64,000 bases of DNA, from contig NC_062257.1 in the NCBI RefSeq assembly GCF_905475465.1, forward strand, positions 4,650,001-4,714,000. Direction: 5' to 3'. A program made the position numbers and the translations under genes. The DNA is from Pieris napi. Its lineage: Eukaryota > Arthropoda > Insecta > Lepidoptera > Pieridae. Positions 1 through 10,575 of the stretch are shown here, in pieces (the first letter of the stretch is position 1; each line of letters begins with the position of its first letter). The notes beneath the pieces were generated by a model. That model was not told where the DNA came from. It did not search any database and saw nothing but the letters and a program-made list of their open reading frames with translations.

Positions 1-357
1 CTATGTAAAAAGAACTATGTCGCGTTCCCCCGAACGCACTGAACATAAGTCAAGATGGCGTCTCGACCCCACTCGAGGCATATATCCTTATTAGTAAATT
101 AGGTAAGATTAAAATCACTTAAAGGTCTTAAGTTAGGCTCGATCGATATGTTCCATGAAGTCGTAGTAAAGACACATGTATAAAATAAAAATAAATAATA
201 TATTAGGTAAACCTACTTTGACAAAAACTTTTGTAAAGCCTAAAGGATAGTAATAATATAAACCTTGTACTCGCATTTGAAATGAAAAATTATTTATTTG
301 TTGGTGCATTTATTGATAATAAGGAATCATTCTAAAACATCAATTGTCGGGACCTAA
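1..357. other. 3' flank of protease locus A
   Basis: There is no gene in this stretch. It is AT-rich and holds the downstream flank of locus A. Nearly the same sequence recurs at about 23281-23637 (downstream of D), and a diverged version at 32390-33650 (downstream of E), so it belongs to the duplicated unit. Confidence 0.7.
309..314 (-). promoter_or_regulatory. Polyadenylation signal of locus A
   Basis: AATAAA on the minus strand, about 45 bases past the stop codon of exon 5. The same hexamer at the same distance follows the stop of D, E, F, G and H. This is the canonical signal, and its conservation across all copies supports it. Confidence 0.7.
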
Positions 358-510
358 TTAGGGCTTATTAGCCTCCATGTTGTCCTTAATCCACTTGGAG
401 TAGCTGGTGGTTCTCGTGTAGATATCAGGATGTCCACGACCACACGGAATGAACCATGAGACGATACCAGTAGATTTGTTGTTGCACGCCAAGGATCCAC
501 CAGAATCACC
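358..510 (-). pseudogene. Locus A exon 5, catalytic-Ser exon of S1A protease
   Basis: Terminal exon of a chymotrypsin-like serine protease, 50 codons plus stop. It opens directly with GDSGG (catalytic Ser195 region), after the acceptor TTTTCAG. It then has ACNN, the IVSW substrate-binding strand, Cys220 and PDIYT, and ends in EANKP. The Asp in PDIYT falls at chymotrypsin position 226. The exon itself is intact, but the locus is classed as a pseudogene because exon 3 is missing (see 7428). Skipping exon 3 would join phase 2 to phase 0 and shift the frame. Nearly identical to D exon 5. Confidence 0.85.
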
Positions 511-654
511 CTGAAAAGTGTTCATTAGAGTAAGATCTTTGTTTAAGAAAGAGTGAAACGTGGAAATTCCAAACATTACAACGAATAACCTTAAATTTTT
601 ATCGGTAGACATCCCGAGAGAAAAAGCCGGCGTAAGAAAACTCTTGGTATGTGT

Positions 655-885
655 ATATATTTCTAGTTTATATCGATTTCTGTATTTGTTCCGTGATCAC
701 TTGTAATAGGCAAGTAGGTGATCAACCTTCCCGCCTGAAATGATTTCACACGGTCGACTTTTTGGGTCTAAGGCATGCCGGTTTCCTCACGATGTTTTCC
801 TTCGCCGTACGAGCGAGTCTTAAATGCGCACGTAGACAGAATGTCCATTGTAGGGTAAGGAATCGAACCAAGATATATTATATAT
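655..885 (-). repeat. tRNA-derived lepidopteran SINE in intron 4 of A
   Basis: On the minus strand the element shows a pol III B-box-like GGTTCGATTCC (rc of 859-869), followed by the CG-richer body and a repeat segment common in Lepidoptera. The same SINE lies in intron 4 of D (23935-24160), F (36915-37130), E (34140-34300, degraded), H (52785-52900, degraded) and G (48225-48370, plus strand). It therefore inserted before the gene family expanded. Family name not assigned. Confidence 0.65.
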
Positions 886-1393
886 ATTATTAAACAGGTA
901 ATTATGTAAGGACATTTCTTAAAATTGAGTAATAATAATAAATGTGCCATGAAAAACTCAACTTGTAAAAAAACAAAACAAAAACAGTCCTACAGTAAAG
1001 TCGGTTAATTGTGCAGTCCCTACTTGTGGTACTTTCTATCTTAAGTAATTACGTAATTAGCTAACCTAACAACATGTTTTAGTGACCGTTTTATTATATG
1101 TGTATTAGGTTCTTAATAACAACGTCATCGGCTGTTACGACTATTTGTTTTTACGACCAAATATGAGTAGTCCCTTCGATGTCGTTATAACAGATTTTGA
1201 CTGTAAATAGATTGACTTGCTTATTTATGCAGTGTATGATTTAGAATTTTTGGACCGAAAATACAAAATATTTCAAATATACAATGTCGGCTCGTTACGT
1301 TTCTATTTTCACCCACAACGTAGTTTTAGGGTCGAATAGGATTTTAGTATTGCTTTCACGACTTGGCGGGATCTGATAACAATAATTACTTAC

Positions 1394-1558
1394 TCTGCAA
1401 GCACCTTCGCCTTTCTTGTTAAGAGTACAGATGTGGTTTTCAGTAATATATAAACTCTTTTCAAAGCGTTTTAATACTTTAGAAGCTTCACAGTCTTTCT
1501 CGGATATAATTTTTACGTCCAACCATTGCAATTTGTCGGAAGGGCGTCTTCCCCTTTG
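1394..1558 (-). pseudogene. Locus A exon 4 of S1A protease
   Basis: Internal exon of 165 bp, phase 0 at both ends, bounded by acceptor TTTTTCCAG and donor GTAAGT. It encodes QRGRRPSDK, then LQWLDVKIISEKDC, ENHICTLNKKGEGACR. In S1A numbering the GEGAC stretch puts Gly at 189, Ala at 190 and Cys at 191. The exon is open but stranded in a locus without exon 3. It is nearly identical to D exon 4 (24679-24843). Confidence 0.85.
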
Positions 1559-1778
1559 CTGGAAAAATTTGATTTATTACAATTTGAAATTTTATAAATC
1601 ATATTTTTTTTATATAATTTATATACTTAGCAAGTTGTTGAGAGCATCGTGCACCTGGTTGCTGTGGATCGAACCTGACGCATACATAATTACCATCCGA
1701 ATATTACGTCTAATAACATATATTTTGTTTTTCTTTTTTTATCGATCTACACTTGAATAATCATAGCTATATTTCATA

Positions 1779-2738
1779 ATGCCTAAGTGTATTGCTTGCT
1801 CCAGGGATCTAGATATAAGCAAGCAAATCAGATGTACGAAATGCTTTAGAGGGTGTCACAATAAGTGTGCGAATATAACGTCTGATGTAGACATCGATTC
1901 CTGGACGTGTCCGCCTTGTTCACGCAGAGAACATCGCGGCCAGAGTACCTCTCCTGACAAAGTTCAAGCAGCAGCGACACGACGCAATAAAAAGGATACA
2001 GGACTTTGTGACCGCTTCGTATCGAAGGACGATTTGCAAAAGTTAATCACTGAGGGTATTAACCAGGCTATTGATTCCAAACTAGGTCACTTCGAATCAC
2101 TGAAAATGTCTCTCTTTGTCGAGATCAGGGAAGAGATTAATTCTTTCATCAACCCCTTCTTGAAGAAAACTGAGTGTCTAAGAGAGGAAGTAAATCAGTT
2201 GAAGAATGATATTCAAAACAATAATTCTGTTATAGACGAACTGCGATGTCAAATAAATAAGCAACAACAGTGGAACAGAATGAACAACTTAGAGATTGTT
2301 GGGCTGCCACAAACCAAGAATGAATCAACACGCGCCTTAATAAAAACAATAGCAAAGCATGCAAACGTCGTATTGCAGGATGAACACATCGAATATGCTA
2401 ATCGCGTTCAGCCGAAACAGTATGTTTCTGGTAAACCAAAGACAATCGTAGTGCGCCTAAAATCACGTGATATTAAGGATGAAATTTTATCTGGCTTACG
2501 TCGAAGGCGAGGCATTCAAACACTGGATATAGGATTATCAGGGGAATCGAAAAAGTTCTTTGTCAATGAGCATTTGACCCCAGAAAACAAGCAACTTTTG
2601 AAAGAGGCGAAGGCTCTTGCTGCAAAAAAAGGCTTCAAATTCGTGTGGGTTCGCAACTGTTGCATTTTTTTACGCCGGAACGAGGAATCTCCTGTTATAA
2701 CAATAAACTTCAGGCGCGATTTGGAGAAAATTTGTTAG
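1779..2738 (+). CDS. LINE ORF1 protein (PHD-like finger, coiled coil, RNA-binding C-terminus)
   Basis: Open frame of 319 aa starting at ATG. Residues 4-47 carry a Cys4-His-Cys3 pattern (CIAC, CTKC, CHNKC, CPPC) like a PHD finger. Residues about 95-165 are rich in heptad-like charged and hydrophobic residues and probably form a coiled coil. Residues about 165-310 (NNLEIVGLP, PKTIVVRLKSRDIKDEIL, VNEHLTPENK) resemble the C-terminal nucleic-acid-binding half of LINE ORF1 proteins. The expected role is RNA binding and trimer formation in the retrotransposon RNP. The matching ORF in copy 2 has a Gln-to-stop change and an insertion. This copy is intact, but its partner ORF2 is not. Confidence 0.8.
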   Translation: MPKCIACSRDLDISKQIRCTKCFRGCHNKCANITSDVDIDSWTCPPCSRREHRGQSTSPDKVQAAATRRNKKDTGLCDRFVSKDDLQKLITEGINQAIDSKLGHFESLKMSLFVEIREEINSFINPFLKKTECLREEVNQLKNDIQNNNSVIDELRCQINKQQQWNRMNNLEIVGLPQTKNESTRALIKTIAKHANVVLQDEHIEYANRVQPKQYVSGKPKTIVVRLKSRDIKDEILSGLRRRRGIQTLDIGLSGESKKFFVNEHLTPENKQLLKEAKALAAKKGFKFVWVRNCCIFLRRNEESPVITINFRRDLEKIC

Positions 2739-3073
2739 TTATTAGTTATAATAATTTAAGCTAAGTTCTAATAATAAGTGCTTATATTACTCAAAACAAA
2801 TTAAATTGTATAAAGCCACACTACCTAATTTGAGCATTCAAAAACACCATCCACACACACAAAATCATACGATCAATATACCTACTCATAAAAACGCTCT
2901 GCTACACAAATACAACTTACACACCTGCCTATGGATATTTAATGTTATTAAAAAATGCAAATATTTGCGCCGGTTAAAACCTCAAATTTCTGTGCTTAAA
3001 CATTACGGGTCATCATCACTAGTACTATATATAAATATATGCTTACACTATTATACCTTCTCACACAGTAACA

Positions 3074-3837
3074 ATGATTAAAAATAACCTAAGTTTGTTT
3101 TATCAAAATGTCCGTGGATTTCGCACAAAAACATTAGATTTAAAACAGAACATACTCATGAACGACTTCGATATTATTCTAATCACCGAGACTTGGTTAA
3201 CTTCTGGCTTTTACAATACTGAATTATGTGATGACCGATATGATGTCCTCCGTCTCGATCGGAATTCTAAAAATTCTACTAAAACGTCGGGCGGCGGTGT
3301 TATGGTATGTACGAAAAGGTCACTGCATGCAAGAGATGGCCGAGTGGACGTGCGACGGCGTTGAGTGTACCTGGTTGACTATTCCCGCCAGGGCGCTCGC
3401 GTCGCGCGACCAACGCGACCTACATATATGTATTGTATACATACCACCTGACGATTTGCAGTCTGTAAGACTTACAGCGTTTACAGACTTTCTCCTAAAT
3501 ATTTTCTCATTACACCCAAATGATCATTATATCATAGCTGGCGATTTCAATCTACCCCACATAGGCTGGTCTCCAACCTTTGATCCCACCTTCCTCAGAC
3601 GTGGTACTATAAACCTACAAAATGCGGGTGCAAAGTTTGTTGAGTCATGCAGTAGTCTTGGCTTCAGTCAGTTCAATTTGCATAAAAACTCCTCTGACAC
3701 ATACATAGAGGTGTCTAAATCTTGCAGTTATCTCGTTAAAAAAGACCCAAGCCATCCATGCCTGGAACTGAAAGTGTCGGAATTGATGACGCCTAGTATT
3801 AAATTAAAAAAGGAGATAAGGCTAACTACGATAAATT
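3074..3837 (+). pseudogene. LINE ORF2, AP-endonuclease part (frameshifted)
   Basis: The N-terminal ORF2 sequence begins MIKNNLSLFYQNVRGF and contains ITETWL and AGDFNLPHIGW, hallmarks of the apurinic-like endonuclease that nicks the target. The frame changes near 3330. Here copy 1 lacks two bases (GC) present in copy 2 at 26956, so this is a copy-specific 2 bp deletion. A second shift near 3810, leading to the stop at 3837, is shared with copy 2, so it predates the segmental duplication. Confidence 0.8.
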
Positions 3838-3898
3838 AAATGAATATCTTAACGGTATAGACTGGAATGACTCTCTAAGATGCGACACCATTGACATA

Positions 3899-5187
3899 CG
3901 AGGGGTGATCCAAAAGTAATGATAATCAATATTAAATAAGGATATTTTAACTAAAAAAAAATGTAATTCTCTACATAGTCTCCTAGCAAGTCAATTCATT
4001 TAGTCTATCTTTTTTCTAAACCCATAATTCCCTTTGAAAAAAATTCTTTGTCAAAAAATCATCACCTCGCTATCGTCGTCAAATTTTTTGCCTCGGAGGT
4101 ATTCCTTGAGCCGAGGAAAGAGGTAAAAGTCACTGGGAGCCAGGTCTGGGGAATAGGATGGGTGTTCGAGCAATTCGAATCCCGTTTCTTAAATGGCAGC
4201 CATCGCAACGGCGGCTTTGTGAGACGGTACGTTGTCTTGGTGAAACAACACTCCAGCCTCAGTTTGCCTCGTCTTTTTTGTATGATGGCCTCCCGTAATC
4301 TTCTTATTTGGTCTGCGTAGTAAGAGCCTGTAATAGTGGCTCCTTTTTCCCAGTATTCCACCATTATAATTCCTTCGGCGTCCCAATAAACGGACGCCAT
4401 AACCTTTCCTGCCGAACTTGACACCTTGAATTTCTTCGGCGTCGGGGATAGGCTCATTTCCAAGTCATTGACTGTTGTTTAGTTTCCAGATCAAAATGAT
4501 GGATCCAGGTCTCTTCCATGGTCACGAAACGAAACAAAAAAATTTCCTGATCCGTCTGGAACTTTTCGAGATTCGCCCTCGAAATGTCTACTCGATTTTT
4601 CTTTTGCTCGTCGGTTAACATTCTCGGCACCCAACGCGCAGAGACCTTTTTCATATGCAGTTCATTTGCAAAGATTCTTTGAACACTGCTATATGAGATC
4701 CCTGTGACCTCAGCTACATGCCTTATGGTCACTCTTCGATCTGCCAATACGACATCTTCGACTTTTGTAACGTTTTCCGCATTGAGGGATGTGGATGAGC
4801 GTCCCTTGCGATGTTCATCTTCTGTGCATGTTCTACCCAGCTTGAACTCCTTTGCCCAGCGCGCAACTGTGGTATATGGAGGAGCAGAGTCCCCCAATGT
4901 TTCCACTAGGTCGCTGTGTATGTCTTTGGTAGACATTTTTTTCAAACAGAAGTACTTTATGACAGGTCTGATTTCGTTTTTCTCCATTTTGATGTTTACT
5001 TTCCGTCTGTTCGTATTCAAATGAACGTACCTCCCAGAAATCGTGGCCTATTTATATGATTTTTTTATGCTGAACTAGTGGATGTATGGGGAAGCTAAAA
5101 CAATAATTTATTTATTTAACAATATTTTTTCATATTTTTATATGCTCTACAAATAACCGATTATCATTACTTTTGGATCACCCCTCG
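3899..5187 (-). mobile_element. mariner transposon nested in LINE copy 1
   Basis: A 1289 bp element with perfect 29 bp terminal inverted repeats (3899-3927 and 5159-5187, starting CGAGGGGTGATCC), flanked by TA duplications (3897-3898 and 5188-5189). The duplicate LINE has the unfilled site at about 27528, reading straight from ...TTGACATA into ATTGTGC. The size, TIR length, TA target and the D,D-type transposase relic on the minus strand identify Tc1/mariner, mariner branch. It inserted after the A/D duplication. Confidence 0.95.
4062..4987 (-). pseudogene. mariner transposase remnant
   Basis: Reading starts at ATG 4987 (MEKNEIRPVIKYFCLKK), with an N-terminal helix-turn-helix region and a second HTH (TIRHVAEVTGISYSSVQRI). 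The WVPRMLTDEQK linker follows. The catalytic motif reads MEETWIHHFD, so the first catalytic Asp of the family pattern (MDETW) is Glu here. The frame breaks at about 4455, continues in a second frame (VYWDAEGIIMVEYW), slips to a third for LFHQDNVPSHKA (second Asp) and returns. The third catalytic motif is decayed. With at least three shifts and D-to-E, it cannot encode active transposase. Confidence 0.85.
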
Positions 5188-5189
5188 TA

Positions 5190-7225
5190 ATTGTGCAGAA
5201 ATTTTATTCAATCCTCCACCGTGGAATTGATCAGTATGTGCCTAAGACTACCTTTTATGCTTATAACAAATATCCGGTCTGGTATACTAAGTCGCTCATA
5301 CACCATAATACGCGACAAACGAACCGCTCACTCTCGATGGAAAGCAAGAGGAAACCCACAAGATACGATGAGTTTTCTTTACTTCGTGCGAGACAGAAGG
5401 CAATCCAAAAAAAATGTTTTAATTTATATATGCAAAAAATACAAACATCGTTAAAGAAAGATCCAAATAAAATCTGGTCATATTTAAAATCCTTACGAAT
5501 TAATAACACTGGCTATCCAAATAGATTACAATTAGGAAGCAATATATATAATAACGAATCGGAAGCATGCACGGGATTCAGTACTTTCTTTGAGAGCGTA
5601 TTTCAACAAGCAGCACCTTCATACCATGAAATTCTGCAGACTAATACGGAAGTAACCGGCAACATTATATGTAAACTAAATACATATAACCAAATTTGAT
5701 ATATTGAAGATACTAAATTCATTAAATGCGGAAAAAGGAGCTGGGTATGACGGTATACCACCTATTTTTATAAAAAAATGCGCTCAAGCTATTACAGAAC
5801 CACTGTACATAATACAGAACTTATCCGTGAACACATATAGCATTTATCCTGATGTATGGAAGATAGCTAAAATAATACCTATCCATAAGAGTGGCTCGCG
5901 GTTGAGTATTGAAAATTATCGCCCAATATCGATACTTAATACTTTCAGTAAAGTCTTTGAAAAGATAATTTATAAAGCCATCCACAATATAATAAGTAAT
6001 TCACTTCCCGATGAACAACATGGTTTTATCAATAAACGTTCTACGATAACCAACTTAACCGTGTTTACGAACTATGTACTGCAAAGTATGGATGGTGGTG
6101 CACAGGTTGATGTAATTTACACAGACTTTGAGAAGGCTTTCGACAGAGTGGATCACACCATCCTATTACATAAGCTCCAACTTCTAGGGATACGTGGTGA
6201 CCTTCATCGCTGGTTTTGTTCATATATAACAAATCGTAGACAGGCGGTTGTGGTTGGCAGTGCTAGAAGTGACTTTGTTCGTATAAGTTCTGGAGTTCCT
6301 CAAGGATCTATATTGGGTCCCCTGTTATACAATGCATATCTTTATGACATAAATAGTAGCATTAAAGATTCAAATTACCTTATGTTCGCTGATGATAAAA
6401 AGATATATTTAAAAATAAACAAAGATGGAGACTGTCACAAAATTCAGGCCGACTTAAATAACCTTTCCAATTATTATAGACAAAATCGAATATCGGTTAA
6501 TACTTCTAAATGTGTCAAAATAACATTCACCAGAAAAAAAAACAAAATTAACTTTAGCTATCATATTAATAACAAATCCGTAAAAGAAGTAGATTGTGTT
6601 CGTGACTTAGGTATATGGTTAGACTATAAAATGACGTATAATAACCATATTGACACAATAGTTGACAAGGCCTATAAGCAGCTTGGTTTTGTAAGACGTG
6701 TTAGTGAACATTTTCATGATGTCGACTGTATGAAAGTGCTATACTATACATACGTAAGAAGTATTCTCGAATATGGTTGCTTGGTTTGGTCACCTAGTAT
6801 CACTGTACACAAAGAAAAAATTGAAAAGATCCAAAAAGACTTCATAAAATTTATCTCCTATAAGACCTACAATAAGTTTAATACATACATATAATGACGC
6901 GTATGAACATTTTAAAATTAATACTGTAGACTCTCGACGAAAACAATATGATCTATTGCTACTACATGACATCATCTCAAATAAAATTAATTGCAGCTCC
7001 CTTCTTGAAAAATTGCCCTTCCTTGTTCCTGCCTTCCAGACTCGTAATCGTGCTTTGTTTCATGTTCCTCACATTAACACTAACTATGCAAAAAACTCAG
7101 TTTTGTATCGCGCAGCCCGGACATACAACGACCAATATTTAAGCCTTGACCTGTTTAAGCTGTCGCGGAATATGATTAAAAGGAGTATTAAGAATATCCA
7201 TAGCGGAAAATCACCTGCATCATGA
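5190..7225 (+). pseudogene. LINE ORF2, reverse transcriptase part (frameshifted)
   Basis: Continuation of ORF2 after the mariner. The segment 5190-5698 is the linker. The segment 5704-6894 carries the RT core: KAGYDGIPPIFIKK-like region, YRPISILNTFSKVFEK, DFEKAFDRVDH, SSGVPQGSILGPLLYN and the active-site box FADDKK. The C-terminus continues in another frame to 7225. Frame breaks at 5699 and 6894 are also in copy 2, so they are old. The element cannot mobilise itself. The clade (CR1, Daphne or Jockey) is not settled by eye. Confidence 0.8.
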
Positions 7226-7520
7226 GCATACCACACATACACACCTTCACGTACTTACCCTCACTTTCACACCATCACACAACACAGCCAAATTAGGTAT
7301 TATTTAGTTGAAAGTATTGAATAATTTTGTTTTTTGTTTGTTTGATTTTGTAAAATTATGAACCTTTTTGTAGTAAAATGTATTATGTATTCCATCTCTG
7401 GCTATATTTTCAGTGTAACTGTTTATTAATTCGAAAGATAGTCAATATTTATTCTATAATATACTTAAACAGTTAATATAAATTTATTACAAAATATTCA
7501 TAATCGAATCCCACGCTTAC

Positions 7521-7701
7521 CTTTGGAGGCAATGTGCTGCAGTGAGGATCCATCTGTCAGCAATGATGGCGCCACCACAGAATGGGAAGTTATTATAATT
7601 TGAACGCTGTAGAGATACTATGTATGGCACAGCCCCATCTGGTGCGTCTGTCCCACCCACGACGCGGCCTTCGGGCTCATCTGTCTCTGATATTTTTGCG
7701 G
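7521..7701 (-). pseudogene. Locus A exon 2, activation site and catalytic-His exon
   Basis: A 181 bp exon between acceptor TTTTAAAG and donor GTAAGC, entering in phase 1 and leaving in phase 2. It encodes the end of the propeptide, the trypsin-type activation site GR|VVGG, then SLQRSNYNNFPFCGGAII and WILTAAHC with the catalytic His intact. The exon is undamaged. The next exon (3, catalytic Asp) is absent from this locus. Confidence 0.85.
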
Positions 7702-8234
7702 CTTTAAAATGAAAATAGTGAAAATTATATTATAAACATAAAATTTCATTTTCTCCTCGAAACTAATTTGTTTAACGTTACTATGAAAGCTTATTAAAAT
7801 AGGCTTATAAATAAGGATATATAGACGGCTTGAGCTGAGCCAATAATTTTAGCTTGATGTGACCGACCGACATCGTATGATTATGGCGACGTAATGATAC
7901 AGTGAAAACTGGCACAGTAGATAATTATTACTTACTCGCTGCCCCAGCTATCTGTGTTTCGCTTCAATATAATTTTTACTAATTCTACCTTTTTATTAGC
8001 TTCTTACTAACATAAAACTATAGTACATTTTTATATGCAACCCCATAGAGACTTTCCGAAATAAAAATTTAGTTTAGTTCTTATTTTTCTCTCTATACCT
8101 AACCTACCTAGAAATCAAGGAATAAATATTTACCAAAATAATTTTCAACATATTTTGTGATTCACAAATAAGTATATTATTTATATTTAGTTGTAATTTA
8201 TAAAAATTATTAATTAAAAGACTGTAATGCTTAC

Positions 8235-8286
8235 CAAGAGCCCCACAAAGCACAAAACCAAGTAGGAAATTGTTTCTCAAAGACAT
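8235..8286 (-). pseudogene. Locus A exon 1, signal peptide
   Basis: The ATG at 8286 starts a 17-codon signal peptide with a hydrophobic core (FLLGFVLCGAL), ending in donor GTAAGC with phase 1. It matches exon 1 of B, C, D, F and H in length and position. It targets the zymogen to the secretory pathway, which fits a secreted midgut protease. The exon is intact but belongs to a broken locus. Confidence 0.8.
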
Positions 8287-8322
8287 TTTTCTGGATGTGC
8301 TTGAACTATAGAAATACTCGAA

Positions 8323-8329
8323 TTATATA
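8323..8329 (-). promoter_or_regulatory. TATA box of locus A
   Basis: TATATAA on the minus strand, about 40 bases before the ATG, implying a 5' UTR of only about 10-15 nt. The same box with the same flanks occurs upstream of B, C, D, F and H. Confidence 0.65.
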
Positions 8330-8439
8330 CAAATTTAATAAGTAACGGTGTGTTCACAATGGGGATAAAACAATTATTAGATGTTTAAATGGTAGTATAT
8401 TTTATATCACTTATTACATTATGATTTTCCAATGTGTGC

Positions 8440-9427
8440 ACTTCCTGGGGGCTGTCCAGTATCGTTTCAGAGTTGTCATATTCACTATACAAAATCTGTT
8501 TTGTATGGGCAGCTCGGACAGTATCTTTCCTAGAATGTGAGGTGATGGGGGATACGCCTGAGCAATTAGATAATTGTACTGGATTTGCTTAAATCGGGAG
8601 CAATTTTCTTATCTTATATTTGATGCCATTTCACAAAGACATGCTTGATACGAGATAGAAAGAAATGTTCTTTCGATAAAATAATATAAATATATCCACT
8701 GTCTGTGAAATCATCTTGTAAGCATATCCGCCAGACAACCACGAAGTGTTTATTATTATTTGCAATGCAAAAGGAGGTAAAGTTTTATTTATCTAAACCA
8801 TAGCACCTAATTGTTTACCTTACACATAGGTGGGCAGAGTGTTCAGTGGGGTTGTTCGGATAATACTTGCAGCTGAGTTTCATCATTGGACGTAAAGGCA
8901 GTATACAAAATACCATCCGTATCACCTTGACGTCTGTAGTTTCACTACTACGCGTTTCTTTAGACAATTTCTGCTGCGTACCATCACTATGTGGAACCAG
9001 CTGCCCACTGAAGTATTTCCGAACCAATTCGACTTAGGGTCCTTCAAGAATAGAGCGTACCAATTCTTAAAAGATCAAAACATACAATTTCACAAAAAAA
9101 AATATTTAAAAAATTATCTGAAGATGTGCCGTATAATATACTTTTTTGTTGTTTGAATGTAATTGATTAAGGATATTTTGGGTGTTGCATATGTTGCGAT
9201 CAAGGTTTTACCTACAAGGAGTGTGTAGGAAATTAAGGATAACTGATACTTTATTGCTCACGGCGCAATACAAAATGTGTTGTATACATAAGCCCGTATA
9301 TTATATTTAAATTGTTATAACAAACCAACAGAAAGATATAAATAATTAAAATTACTATATTTTCTAACTTCCTGCCGTTTAATAGTCTTTCTGCCTTAAT
9401 TTATAGGTACGTGTTCCTATTGTATTA
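8440..9427. repeat. Duplicated upstream flank of protease units
   Basis: There is no gene here. This AT-rich stretch recurs upstream of other copies: near 18040-18480 (B, opposite strand), 20970-21520 (C), 31500-31800 (D), 40430-40770 (F) and 56100-56930 (H). A conserved segment at 9228-9300 on the minus strand contains GAGCAATAAAGTAT and TTATGTATACAACACA. The part at about 8985-9075 matches a widespread lepidopteran interspersed repeat (GGAACCAGCTGCCCACTGAA). Confidence 0.6.
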
Positions 9428-10286
9428 GAGGAGAGTAACCAAATATGGCAATAACCATTTTGGTTTTGTCTCAAAAACAAAAAACTATTAAAAAATTAAC
9501 GATTTATTGACGTCATAATAATCACACATACATTTTTAAAGATCGAAGTAACAATATTATGTTCCTATTATTATAATATATTATTAAATTGTGCATTAAA
9601 CAAAATATCAAAATAGACGCTAAATATGAAACAGGTACTCAAATATGGGCTACAAATAAAAACCTATCATATCTTGTACGAAAATAACAATTATAAAAAA
9701 ATATCTTATAAGAGATAGAGATACAATATCGACATTATTCTATCTACATAGTCAAGTCTATGACATAAATAAAAAATAAAAAAATAAAAGTGGCTAAAGT
9801 GTCCATCTTATATCAGTAAAACTCTTAAGTCTGGTGTTGGGTGTGTATGATTTATGAAGTGTTTGAACCAATTATTCATTCAAATATTCATTTGGATTAA
9901 CACAACATCTCAGCAGTTGTAAGTTCATATTTTTAAGCCGGTTCATTAACGTCATAGACACGATCTGCTGAATAGTTATGTTACGTGCTGCCAATATGCC
10001 ATTCTGTGAAGATCAGTTCTTGTAATCTATGAAATTTGCTTTCCAATGTTAAAATATATTCTACTAAAACGTTTTCTAATTGTCTCCCCAACGTTGTTTT
10101 TCTACCTAAGGTCGTCGCAGCCGCTTCTTCAGGACTAAGTTCCGTTGTCAAGCTTAAGCGTTGCAATGTCGTTCTTGGTACTTTAAAACATTTCACGATC
10201 GTCGTTTAATGCGTCTTTCGATTGTAGGTTTTCGAGAATTGTTACTTGCCCATATATGCACTAGCCCACATTTAGTTACTCTCCTC
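9428..10286 (-). mobile_element. pogo-like element with TA target duplication
   Basis: An 859 bp element with inverted termini GAGGAGAGTAACCAAATATGG and (rc of right end) GAGGAGAGTAACTAAATGTGG, flanked by TA at 9426-9427 and 10287-10288. The homologous flank near 57040 (GTATTGTATTATATCTATG) is an empty site. A minus-strand frame at 9981-10196 reads FKVPRTTLQRL, LGRKTTLGRQLEN and LVEYILTLESKFHRL, as in the N-terminal DNA-binding region of pogo/Tigger transposases. The catalytic part is missing, so this is a non-autonomous derivative. Confidence 0.75.
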
Positions 10287-10575
10287 TATATCTATGAAAT
10301 TATTAATAATTCAATTAATTTCAGGTTACGCATAATTATGTATGAATAAAAATTTGATATGCTATTGTAATATAATATTGAATACTGATGACCTGAGTTT
10401 TCAACAATATAGTTAGTTATTGCTTTTGTTTGGTTCTATTTAACTTATAATACAGCCATTGGATTTTTAACTAGTTTTATTTATTAATATATTTATTTAC
10501 ACGTTCTAAAAAAATGTGTATGCCTAAAATATACAAGAAATTATGACATCTTTAAAAAATAGAAAATTTTATAAG

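Larger units (their letters stand above)
1618..7428 (+). mobile_element. CR1/Jockey-group LINE, copy 1, in intron 3 of A
   Basis: A non-LTR retrotransposon in antisense orientation to gene A. It has a 5' UTR, ORF1 with a PHD-like finger (1779-2738), and ORF2 with AP endonuclease and reverse transcriptase, broken by frameshifts and by a mariner at 3899-5187. The 5' junction follows TATATAA. In the duplicate (24903-29810) the element ends in an A/T-rich (AAAT)n tail followed by TATATAA, a likely 7 bp target duplication. Copy 1 has lost that tail: at about 7428 it is fused to intron 2 of the host gene by a deletion that also removed exon 3. Confidence 0.85.

Noticed and set aside
859..869. B-box-like motif as a tRNA gene
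   Set aside because: No cloverleaf or acceptor stem; it belongs to a SINE repeated in intron 4 of all copies.
1416..1760. Plus-strand 114-codon frame across A exon 4
   Set aside because: Antisense shadow of exon 4 and LINE 5' UTR; the same shadow appears at 24701.
4704..5024. Plus-strand 106-codon frame inside the mariner
   Set aside because: Shadow of the transposase on the opposite strand.
10181..10349. Plus-strand open frame of about 56 codons
   Set aside because: It overlaps the pogo-like element end and shows no domain or codon structure.
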